A DNA stretch of 64,000 nucleotides, taken from contig NZ_FOMS01000009.1 of assembly GCF_900112685.1 (NCBI RefSeq), positions 174,241 to 238,240 of the forward strand. The letters run 5' to 3'. The notes under the pieces are model-generated. The model was given only the letters and a program-made list of their open reading frames with translations, was not told the DNA's origin and did not search any database. Source of the DNA: Roseivivax sediminis. Its GTDB lineage: Bacteria > Pseudomonadota > Alphaproteobacteria > Rhodobacterales > Rhodobacteraceae. This document shows, piece after piece, positions 54,895 to 64,000 of this stretch. Position 1 is the stretch's first letter; every line of letters begins with the position of its first letter. The position numbers were made by a program, and so were the translations under genes.

Positions 54895-56670
54895 TCACTT
54901 GATTTTCTGTGCCTGCGGGTAGCGCTGCTGCGCCACGACCGAGGACGGGTTCAGGTTGCCGATATTGCCGCTTTCCTTGCCGGCATCTTCGGCGATGATC
55001 GCGTTGATCAGCGTGGGTTTGCGGCTGGCGAATGCTTCGTTGATCGCCTGGCGCAGTGCGTCCGGGCTGTCGGCCCGCACGCCGACGCCGCCGAAGGCCT
55101 GCATCATCAGCTCGTACTTGCTGTCCTTGACGAAGACCGTGGTCGACGGATCGTCGGTGTTGCCCCAGTTCTCGCCGTCACCGCGGTAGATGCCGTTGTT
55201 GTTCATGATGACGATGCACACCGGCAGGTTGTAGCGGCAGACGGTCTCGACCTCCATGCCGCAGAACCCGAAGGCGCTGTCACCCTCCACGGCGAGGACC
55301 TGGTTGCCGGTCTCGACCGCGGCGGCCACGGCGTTGCCCATGCCGACACCCATGATGCCCCAGGTGCCCACGTCAAGACGCTTGCGCGGCTTGTGCAGGT
55401 CGACGATCGACCGGCACTGGTCGAGCGCGTTGGCGCCTTCGTTGACCAGAACGACGTCCGGGTTCTCGGCCATCAGGTCCTTGATGACGCCGAGCGAGCC
55501 CTGGTAGTCCATCGGCGAATTGTTGTTCTTCAGCCGCGGCGCCATCTTCTCGATGTTGCCCTGGACCTTGGTACGGACCGCGCCGGTCCATTCCTCGGAC
55601 GGCTTTTCCCACTTGCCGCCGATCTTCTGCAGCAGGGCATCGGCACAGCTGCCGATGTCACCGACGAGCGGCGCGGAGATTTTCTGGTTACTGTCCATCT
55701 CCGACGGCTCGATGTCGATCTGGACGAACTTCTTGCTGCCCTTCTCGCCCCAGCCGGGACCTTCGCCATGGCTCAGCAGCCAGTTGAGGCGCGCGCCGAT
55801 CAGGAAGACGCAGTCGCTTTCCTTGAGCACCAGCGACCGCGCGGCGGAGGCACATTGCGGGTGGTTGTCCGGCAGAAGGCCCTTGGCCATCGACATCGGC
55901 AGGTAGGGGAAGCCGAGCGTTTCGACCAGTTCCTTGATCTTCTCGTCGGCCTGCGCGTAGGCCGCGCCCTTGCCCATGATGATCAGCGGCTTCTTCGCGC
56001 TTTTCAGCACGTCGAGGGCGCGGTCGATCGCTTCCGGGTTCGGCACGCTGGCCGGGCTCGGGTCGACGACCTTCATCAGGGATTTCTGGCCCTCGACCTC
56101 GTCCATCACCTGGCCCAGCAGAGCGCCCGGGATGTCGAGGTAGACGCCGCCCGGACGGCCGGTCAGCGCCGCGCGGATCGCGCGGGCAACGCCGAGACCG
56201 ATGTCTTCCGCGTGCAGGATCCGGTAGGCGGCCTTGGCATGCGGACGAGCGATCGCCAGCTGGTCCATCTCTTCGTAGTCGCCGCGCTGCAGGTCGACGA
56301 CCTCACGCTCGGACGAGCCGGAGATGAGGATCATCGGCCAGCAGTTCGTGGTGGCATGCGCCAGCGCGGTCAGGCCGTTCAGGAAGCCCGGTGCCGAAAC
56401 GGTCATGCAGATGCCCGGCTTCTTGGTCAGGAAGCCAGCGGCGGCGGCGGCATAGCCGGCATGCTGTTCGTGCCGGAAGGACAGGACCCGCAGCCCCTGC
56501 GCCTGCGCGTAGCGGCCGAGGTCCGTGATCGGAATGCCCGGCACGTTGTAGATCGTCTCGACGCCGTTCAGCTTCAGCGCATCGATCAGAAGGTGAAACC
56601 CGTCCGTCAGGGTCTCGGGCGCCGGTTCGTTCCCGGCGGACCTTTCTTCTGTTACGGCGGCTACGTTCAT
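54895..56670 (-). CDS. oxc: Oxalyl-CoA decarboxylase
   Basis: Thiamine-diphosphate enzyme converting oxalyl-CoA to formyl-CoA and CO2; 591 residues. It matches Oxalobacter Oxc closely as recalled: [13 protein letters not shown] at the start, the cofactor Glu in [25 protein letters not shown]-type segment [30 protein letters not shown], and the TPP/Mg motif [11 protein letters not shown]...NNNGIYRG. Located between the GntR gene (52 bases) and frc (20 bases). Confidence 0.96.
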   Translation of the reverse strand: MNVAAVTEERSAGNEPAPETLTDGFHLLIDALKLNGVETIYNVPGIPITDLGRYAQAQGLRVLSFRHEQHAGYAAAAAGFLTKKPGICMTVSAPGFLNGLTALAHATTNCWPMILISGSSEREVVDLQRGDYEEMDQLAIARPHAKAAYRILHAEDIGLGVARAIRAALTGRPGGVYLDIPGALLGQVMDEVEGQKSLMKVVDPSPASVPNPEAIDRALDVLKSAKKPLIIMGKGAAYAQADEKIKELVETLGFPYLPMSMAKGLLPDNHPQCASAARSLVLKESDCVFLIGARLNWLLSHGEGPGWGEKGSKKFVQIDIEPSEMDSNQKISAPLVGDIGSCADALLQKIGGKWEKPSEEWTGAVRTKVQGNIEKMAPRLKNNNSPMDYQGSLGVIKDLMAENPDVVLVNEGANALDQCRSIVDLHKPRKRLDVGTWGIMGVGMGNAVAAAVETGNQVLAVEGDSAFGFCGMEVETVCRYNLPVCIVIMNNNGIYRGDGENWGNTDDPSTTVFVKDSKYELMMQAFGGVGVRADSPDALRQAINEAFASRKPTLINAIIAEDAGKESGNIGNLNPSSVVAQQRYPQAQKIK

Positions 56671-56722
56671 TTTGCTGTTCTCCCGTTAACTCTGACCGGT
56701 CTTCCGGCCCGACCCGCCCCTC

Positions 56723-57424
56723 TCAGGCTGAGTCCTTCTTCTCGCTCCCGATATCCAACCGGACCCATGTACGCCGCACGTGTTCGTGCAGCCGCATGGT
56801 GTGCTCGCGCACACGCTGCGCCGACAGTTCCGGATCGCGCGATTCGAGGGCTTCGATGATCTCCGCGTGATCGACCTTGGACCGCCGCAGCCGGTCCCCC
56901 TCCCCGATCGCGCGCAGACGGACGGCATGCATGTGCAGGAACAACCCGTCGCTCATGCTCTTCAGCAGCGCACACTTGGAGATTTCCAGGATGCGCTGAT
57001 GAAACCGGATGTTGTCCTCGGAATATTCCGAGATCTCGGCACTGTCTGCCGCGCCGCTATATTTGGTGGCAAGCTTGCGCAGCGACCCGATTTCCCGGTC
57101 CGAGGCGCGCTCCGCCGCGAGCCGGGCCGCCATGCTCTCGAGCGCGGCCCAGGCGATGATCGTCTCGAGCACCTCGTCCATGCTCATGCGGCGCACGAAG
57201 ATGCCCTTGCGCGGAATGACCTGGACCAGACCGTCGCCTTCGAGCCTTGCGATGGCATCCCGCAGCGGCGTGCGGGAGATGCCCAACTGCTCGGCAAGCG
57301 ACCTTTCGTCGAGGCGCAGATCGGCGTCTGAAGCATAGATATCCATCTGTGTAATGGCTTCTCGCAGCTTGTCGTAGACGTGGTCCTTAAGGGTGAAATT
57401 CGTCGCGATCGGCCGAAGCTTCAT
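56723..57424 (-). CDS. GntR family regulator (FCD subfamily) of the oxalate operon
   Basis: 233 residues: winged helix-turn-helix at about 12-75 with LDERSLAEQLGISRTPLRDA, then an all-helical FCD effector domain containing the family Asp/His metal-site positions (FHQRILE; VDHAEIIEAL; EHTMRLHEHV). First gene of the gntR-oxc-frc operon. Its promoter and the divergent isochorismatase promoter both carry the TGTGG-N11-CCACA element, the best candidate for its binding site. The effector is probably an oxalate-pathway acid or CoA ester (inference). Confidence 0.87.
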   Translation of the reverse strand: MKLRPIATNFTLKDHVYDKLREAITQMDIYASDADLRLDERSLAEQLGISRTPLRDAIARLEGDGLVQVIPRKGIFVRRMSMDEVLETIIAWAALESMAARLAAERASDREIGSLRKLATKYSGAADSAEISEYSEDNIRFHQRILEISKCALLKSMSDGLFLHMHAVRLRAIGEGDRLRRSKVDHAEIIEALESRDPELSAQRVREHTMRLHEHVRRTWVRLDIGSEKKDSA

Positions 57425-57471
57425 GCTCCTGTCTCCATCTTGTCAGTGCGGCCTGCGACGCATCTTCGATC

Positions 57472-57492
57472 TGTGGTACACCATAGACCACA
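57472..57492. promoter_or_regulatory. Shared operator TGTGG-N11-CCACA (copy 3)
   Basis: TGTGG, eleven bases with ACACCA, CCACA; 48 bases upstream of the GntR gene start. Same arm sequence and spacing as copy 1. Confidence 0.6.
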
Positions 57493-57854
57493 CACCTGCG
57501 CCACGCAATTGTCTTTCGGCGGCATTCGTCGCTGCGACTGCACGGTTGGTATCTGGTGGAGCACCCTAACATCGCGGGTTTCCGGTGTCTTTTTTTACAG
57601 TCGGGCGAGCTTTCCAGGGTCTTGCACCACCTTCTCGCAAAATCGGGTAATTATCTGGTGCGTCAATATAAATTGAGATTCTTTCGGCCGCTCGGCAGAC
57701 GGGCTAGACGCGGTGAAAAACGCCATTTTGTTGCAGCGCAGCGAAAGAACCCGGGATCTTTTGGAATTGCGGGACTCCGCTCGTTTTCGCATCCGTTCCC
57801 CTGGATTCGTCTTGCGAAGCCAGTCTTTTCCGCCACTTGATGCAGCCTCAACTC

Positions 57855-57875
57855 GGTGGTATTTGGCATACCACG
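57855..57875. promoter_or_regulatory. Shared operator GGTGG-N11-CCACG (copy 4)
   Basis: GTGGTAT-TTGGC-ATACCAC is a perfect 7-base inverted repeat; read on the minus strand the interior is TATGCCAAATA, in register with the other copies. It is 70 bases upstream of the isochorismatase start. Confidence 0.6.
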
Positions 57876-57944
57876 TAGAAGACCAAGCGCCCGCCTGTCG
57901 GGCAGATCGTCCGCGCGCCGGGCCTAGGGAGGGATCAGACCGTC

Positions 57945-58484
57945 ATGCTCATTCGCGCACAGGATTCCATCCTCGTCATCATAGACATGCAGGAGCGCCT
58001 CGTGCCCGCGATGCAGGCTCCGGCCCGGACGATTCGCAACACCCGGACCCTGCTTGCCGCGGCCGAGGAGGTCGGCGTGCCGGTCATCATGACCGAGCAG
58101 TACCCCAAGGGCCTCGGCGCCACCGTGCCGGAACTGAAACCGACCTCCAAGACGACCGTCCTGCCCAAGATGCACTTTTCGTGTATGGAAGACAGCGATT
58201 TCGCTGCCACCTTTCGGGGCAGCGAGCGCAAGCAGGCGATTCTCGCCGGGATGGAAGCGCATATCTGCGTCGTCCAGACCGCGGCGAGCCTGATCGAGGA
58301 AGGCTACGAGGTCTTCGTCGTCTCCGACGCCACCGCATCGCGGACCCTGGAAAGCGAACAGGCGTGCATCGCGCGCCTGCACGCCTCCGGCATCGGAATC
58401 GTCACGACCGAGATGGTCGTGTTCGAGTGGCTTGGACAGGCCGGGACACCGGCCTTCAAGAAGCTCCTGCCGCTCATCAAGTAA
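57945..58484 (+). CDS. Isochorismatase-family cysteine hydrolase
   Basis: 179 residues with the ISOC1/2-like hydrolase fold. The catalytic triad can be read as Asp14 (VIIDMQ), Lys75 (LPKMHFSC) and Cys108 in [15 protein letters not shown]. Family members hydrolyse amides such as nicotinamide, ureido- or oxamate-like compounds as well as isochorismate; no isochorismate genes are nearby. It heads the sucC-sucD-ppc gene run and has a copy of the shared operator in its promoter, so a substrate related to oxalate or one-carbon metabolism is conceivable but unproven. Confidence 0.8.
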   Translation: MLIRAQDSILVIIDMQERLVPAMQAPARTIRNTRTLLAAAEEVGVPVIMTEQYPKGLGATVPELKPTSKTTVLPKMHFSCMEDSDFAATFRGSERKQAILAGMEAHICVVQTAASLIEEGYEVFVVSDATASRTLESEQACIARLHASGIGIVTTEMVVFEWLGQAGTPAFKKLLPLIK

Positions 58485-58536
58485 GCCAACCACGCAGCCG
58501 GCCATTATGGCCTGCACCACGGGAGGAACAGAAGGC

Positions 58537-59730
58537 GTGAATATCCACGAATATCAGGCGAAGGCACTGCTTCGCGAATACGGAGCGCCCGTCAGCGACG
58601 GCCGCGCCGTCACGAGGGCCGAAGAGGCCAAGACCGCCGCCGGAGAGCTCGACGGCCCGATCTGGGTGGTGAAGGCGCAGATTCACGCCGGCGGCCGCGG
58701 CAAGGGCTCGTTCAAGGAAGCCGACGCCGGCGAGAAGGGCGGCGTGCGCGTGACCAAGTCGGTCGAGGAGGCCGCACAGGAAGCCAAGCGCATGCTCGGC
58801 CGTACCCTGGTGACGCACCAGACCGGCCCGGCGGGCAAGCAGGTCAACCGCATCTACATCGAGGACGGTTCGGGCATCGCCCGCGAGCTTTACCTCGCGC
58901 TGCTCGTCGACCGGCAAACCAGCCGCGTCGCCTTCGTCTGCTCCACCGAGGGCGGCATGGACATCGAGGAAGTCGCGGCATCGACTCCCGAGAAGATCCT
59001 GTCGTTCTCGGTCGATCCGGCCACCGGCTACCAGCCGTTCCACGGCCGGCGGATCGCCTTCGCGCTCGAACTCGAGGGCCAGCAGGTCAAGCAGTGCGTG
59101 AAGCTGATGGGCATCCTCTACAAGATGTTCACCGAGAAGGACATGGACATGCTCGAGATCAACCCGCTCATCGTGAGCGACAAGGGTGATCTCATGTGCC
59201 TCGACGCCAAGATGGGCTTCGACGGCAACGCGCTCTACCGTCATTCCGAGATCGCCGCGCTGCGCGACGAGACCGAGGAGGACGCCAAGGAACTCGAGGC
59301 GTCCAAGTACGACCTCAACTACATCGCACTCGACGGCGAGATCGGCTGCATGGTCAACGGCGCCGGCCTCGCGATGGCGACGATGGACATCATCAAGCTG
59401 CATGGTTCCGAACCGGCGAACTTCCTCGACGTCGGCGGTGGCGCCACGACCGAGAAGGTGACCGAGGCGTTCAAGATCATCACGTCCGACAAGAACGTGA
59501 AGGGGATCCTGGTGAACATCTTCGGCGGCATCATGCGCTGCGACGTGATCGCGGAAGGCGTGGTGACGGCCGTGAAGGAAGTCGGCCTGAACGTTCCGCT
59601 CGTGGTTCGCCTGGAAGGCACGAATGTCGAGAAGGGCAAGGAGATCATCAACTCCTCTGGCCTCAACGTCATCGCGGCGGACAATCTGAAAGACGGCGCG
59701 GAAAAGATCGTTTCCGCGGTGAAAGGGTAA
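58537..59730 (+). CDS. sucC: Succinate/malate-CoA ligase (ADP-forming), beta subunit
   Basis: 397 residues from a GTG at 58537 with GGGAGGA upstream. ATP-grasp subunit: [53 protein letters not shown] and [16 protein letters not shown] are all canonical SucC. In a serine cycle, malate thiokinase (MtkAB) has the same architecture; the position just upstream of ppc argues that this pair activates malate, whereas the sequence type is that of alphaproteobacterial SucC (Methylobacterium MtkA has NIFAGINRCD instead). Which acid is used in vivo is open. Confidence 0.88.
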   Translation: MNIHEYQAKALLREYGAPVSDGRAVTRAEEAKTAAGELDGPIWVVKAQIHAGGRGKGSFKEADAGEKGGVRVTKSVEEAAQEAKRMLGRTLVTHQTGPAGKQVNRIYIEDGSGIARELYLALLVDRQTSRVAFVCSTEGGMDIEEVAASTPEKILSFSVDPATGYQPFHGRRIAFALELEGQQVKQCVKLMGILYKMFTEKDMDMLEINPLIVSDKGDLMCLDAKMGFDGNALYRHSEIAALRDETEEDAKELEASKYDLNYIALDGEIGCMVNGAGLAMATMDIIKLHGSEPANFLDVGGGATTEKVTEAFKIITSDKNVKGILVNIFGGIMRCDVIAEGVVTAVKEVGLNVPLVVRLEGTNVEKGKEIINSSGLNVIAADNLKDGAEKIVSAVKG

Positions 59731-59735
59731 GATCA

Positions 59736-60617
59736 ATGGCAGTTCTCGTCGACAAGCATACCAAGGTCATCTGCCAGGGTCTCACCGGCTCGCAGGGCAC
59801 CTTCCACACCGAGCAGGCCATCGCCTACGGCACCAACATGGTCGGCGGCGTCACCCCCGGTAAGGGCGGGCAGAATCACCTCGACCTGCCGATCTTCAAC
59901 TCCGTGCACGAAGCGCGCCACACGACCGGCGCGACGGCGTCCGCGATCTACGTGCCGCCGCCGTTCGCGGCCGATTCGATCATGGAAGCGATCGACGCGG
60001 AGATGGAGCTGATCGTCTGCATCACCGAGGGCATCCCGGTTCAGGACATGCTCAAGGTCAAGCGCGCGCTGGAAGGCTCCAAGTCGGTGCTCGTGGGTCC
60101 GAACTGCCCCGGCGTGATCACGCCGGACGCGTGCAAGATCGGCATCATGCCCGGCCACATCCACAAGCGCGGCAAGGTCGGCGTCGTGTCCCGCTCGGGC
60201 ACGCTGACCTACGAGGCGGTCAAGCAGACCACCGATGTGGGCCTCGGCCAGTCGACCTGCGTGGGCATCGGCGGCGATCCGATCAAGGGCACCGAACATA
60301 TCGACGTGCTCGAATGGTTCCTGGCCGACGACGAGACCGAGGCGATCATCATGATCGGTGAGATCGGCGGCTCGGCCGAGGAAGACGCCGCGGCGTTCCT
60401 CGCCGAGGAGAAGAAGAAGGGCCGCTGGAAGCCGACCGCGGGCTTCATCGCCGGCCGCACGGCGCCTCCGGGCCGCCGCATGGGCCACGCCGGCGCCATC
60501 GTCGCCGGCGGCAAGGGCGGCGCCGACGACAAGATCGAGGCGATGAAATCCGCCGGAATCGTCGTCGCCGACAGCCCCGCGGGCCTTGGCGAAGCCGTGC
60601 TGGAAGCCATCGGCTGA
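59736..60617 (+). CDS. sucD: Succinate/malate-CoA ligase, alpha subunit
   Basis: 293 residues, 5 bases after sucC. CoA loop [20 protein letters not shown] (about 15-34), [31 protein letters not shown] and the phosphohistidine in [20 protein letters not shown] identify SucD. It shares the sucC caveat: in this operon it may serve as malate thiokinase (mtkB). A hairpin follows before ppc. Confidence 0.9.
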   Translation: MAVLVDKHTKVICQGLTGSQGTFHTEQAIAYGTNMVGGVTPGKGGQNHLDLPIFNSVHEARHTTGATASAIYVPPPFAADSIMEAIDAEMELIVCITEGIPVQDMLKVKRALEGSKSVLVGPNCPGVITPDACKIGIMPGHIHKRGKVGVVSRSGTLTYEAVKQTTDVGLGQSTCVGIGGDPIKGTEHIDVLEWFLADDETEAIIMIGEIGGSAEEDAAAFLAEEKKKGRWKPTAGFIAGRTAPPGRRMGHAGAIVAGGKGGADDKIEAMKSAGIVVADSPAGLGEAVLEAIG

Positions 60618-60630
60618 ACTTCGGGACAAC

Positions 60631-60654
60631 ACGCGGCGGCGCTGCCCGCCGCGT
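60631..60654 (+). terminator. Hairpin after sucD
   Basis: ACGCGGCGG / CCGCCGCGT, 6-base loop, 13 bases after the sucD stop. Without a T-run it may only attenuate read-through into ppc. Confidence 0.4.
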
Positions 60655-60680
60655 GCGCGCGCGCGGCGCGGGCCCCCTCC

Positions 60681-60720
60681 GCCCCCGGCCCTGACCGTTG
60701 ACACGGACGAGGCCGGGGGC
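60681..60720 (+). promoter_or_regulatory. Large stem-loop in ppc leader containing a TTGACA box
   Basis: GCCCCCGGCC and GGCCGGGGGC form perfect 10-base arms with a 20-base loop that contains TTGACA at 60698-60703. This could be a separate ppc promoter or an RNA control element; no good -10 box was seen. Confidence 0.35.
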
Positions 60721-60756
60721 CACCGAGTGCGGACAGACATCCGCAGGGAGACCCCG

Positions 60757-63414
<2,658 letters not shown>

Positions 63415-63420
63415 ACGTGC

Positions 63421-63446
63421 GGCGATCGCGGGTGCCCGCGATCGCC
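63421..63446. terminator. Bidirectional terminator after ppc
   Basis: GGCGATCGCGGG / CCCGCGATCGCC with a 2-base gap, between convergent genes. Confidence 0.72.
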
Positions 63447-63454
63447 GGCCTTCC

Positions 63455-64000
63455 TCAATCCGGCTGGACGACGACGCCCCAGGGCTGCTGGCCGACCTGG
63501 ATGGAGCGGATAGCCTCCTCTTCGGCGACGTCGATCACGGTGACGTCGTTGGAATTGCCGTTGGTGGTGATGAGGTACTGCTCATCCGGGGTGAAGGCGA
63601 GCTGCCAGACCCGCTGGCCGACCATGATGTAATCGAGCACCTCCAGGCTCTCGCCGTCGATCACCGCGACGCGGTTCGAAGGTCCCAGCGCCACGAACAC
63701 GCGGGAGCCGTCCTCGGTCACCTTCACGCCCACCGGCTGCAGCCATTCGGGCTGTACCCCCGGCACCTCGAACTCGATCTTCTGGGTCAGCGTCGGGGTG
63801 CCGTCCTCGGCGATGTCCATCACCGACACCGTGCCGCCGATCTCGGACGAGACGTAAAGCCGGGTGCCGTCCGCGGTGTACTGCGCGTAGCGCGGGCGCT
63901 GGTCGACGAGGATGTTGTGGTCGATCTCGTAGGTCTCGGTGTTGATGAAATGCGCCATGTTCGTGGTCTCGGACGTGTTGACCACGTATTTCTGGTCGGC
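63455..64000 (-). CDS. PQQ-associated YVTN beta-propeller protein, 5' end outside window
   Basis: The frame is open to base 64000, so the N-terminus is missing; about 180 residues are seen. Repeating YVTN-like blades are visible (RLYVSSEIGGTVSVMDIAED; RVFVALGPSNRVAVIDGESL; YLITTNGNSNDVTVIDVAEE). The wording VGQRVWQLAFTPDEQYL matches the PQQ-dependent-catabolism-associated beta-propeller family as recalled; those genes sit beside PQQ alcohol/methanol dehydrogenases. This hints at methanol or alcohol oxidation genes just outside the window. Confidence 0.75.
   Translation of the reverse strand, partial: ADQKYVVNTSETTNMAHFINTETYEIDHNILVDQRPRYAQYTADGTRLYVSSEIGGTVSVMDIAEDGTPTLTQKIEFEVPGVQPEWLQPVGVKVTEDGSRVFVALGPSNRVAVIDGESLEVLDYIMVGQRVWQLAFTPDEQYLITTNGNSNDVTVIDVAEEEAIRSIQVGQQPWGVVVQPD

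Larger units (their letters stand above)
57425..57944. other. Divergent regulatory region with two operator copies
   Basis: 520 bases between the GntR gene (minus) and the isochorismatase gene (plus). It is more AT-rich than its surroundings and contains the elements at 57472 and 57855. Short frames inside (for example 57556-57840 plus) have no recognisable product and are not called as genes. Confidence 0.65.

Noticed and set aside
54895..56670. Sulfoacetaldehyde acetyltransferase or acetolactate synthase
   Set aside because: The N-terminal and central motifs fit oxalyl-CoA decarboxylase, and frc is directly downstream.
54883..56859. Plus-strand frame of 658 codons opposite oxc
   Set aside because: Antisense to a gene with full family motifs; the translation has no domain. 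The same applies to long frames opposite frc, fhs, fdsA, glyA and sgaA.
57556..57840. Possible small gene in the GntR-isochorismatase spacer
   Set aside because: No family, weak start, and the region carries operator elements and AT-rich sequence.

Overview
The window looks like high-GC chromosomal DNA of a marine alphaproteobacterium, most likely Rhodobacterales (Roseobacter group). The reasons are the codon bias, the MCTxC-type N-terminus of the serralysin, the SucCD/FolD/formate dehydrogenase sequence types, and the combination of a sulfated-type capsule with C1 metabolism. No rRNA, tRNA, CRISPR array, insertion sequence or phage gene was seen. This placement is inference from recalled families; no search was run.

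Region 1 (1-4631) is a capsule export locus. It holds an ABC transporter of the KpsT/KpsE/KpsM type, with kpsM transcribed divergently from kpsE-kpsT. Two sulfotransferase-like genes flank it, one of them cut by the left edge.

Region 2 (4738-23433) is a minus-strand array of six large secreted RTX (Ca-binding nonapeptide) proteins. Each has a different N-terminal part: ELWxxDGT plus cadherin repeats; an unrecognised domain; a von Willebrand D domain; a choice-of-anchor L domain; a serralysin metallopeptidase; and a beta-propeller. All six end in a related C-terminal secretion module. A decayed copy of that module lies between two of them (about 7824-8060). No type I secretion genes are in the window.

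Region 3 (23564-28721) holds sugar and housekeeping genes: KdsD/KpsF and a phosphohexomutase (both plausible capsule-precursor enzymes), the formaldehyde-glutathione enzyme Gfa, an HDAC-family amidohydrolase and a P-loop kinase.

Region 4 (28875-64000) is a C1/C2-acid island. Oxalate can be handled by Frc (formyl-CoA transferase) and Oxc (oxalyl-CoA decarboxylase). Formate is oxidised by NAD-dependent formate dehydrogenase (a fused FdsG-FdsB, plus FdsA) or activated by Fhs. FolD then takes formyl-THF to methylene-THF, while FolB and FolA may supply folate. GlyA, serine-glyoxylate aminotransferase, hydroxypyruvate reductase, PEP carboxylase and a SucCD-type CoA ligase make up most of a serine cycle. 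Malyl-CoA lyase, glycerate kinase and enolase are not in the window. A ketopantoate-reductase-fold protein in the serine-cycle operon is a candidate oxalyl-CoA reductase. A TctABC transporter, two CoA-pathway-type regulators (GntR/FCD and ScfR/RamB-like), a LysR regulator and the edge of a PQQ-associated beta-propeller gene complete the island.

The most interesting observation is a shared palindromic element, TGTGG-N11-CCACA, at four separate promoters: gntR-oxc-frc, isochorismatase-sucCD-ppc, folD, and a divergent second SucCD-like pair. It suggests one regulon and implicates the second CoA-ligase pair, of unknown substrate, in the same pathway. A stand-alone 10-formyl-THF hydrolase-like enzyme inside the oxalate operon is a second candidate for undescribed biochemistry.
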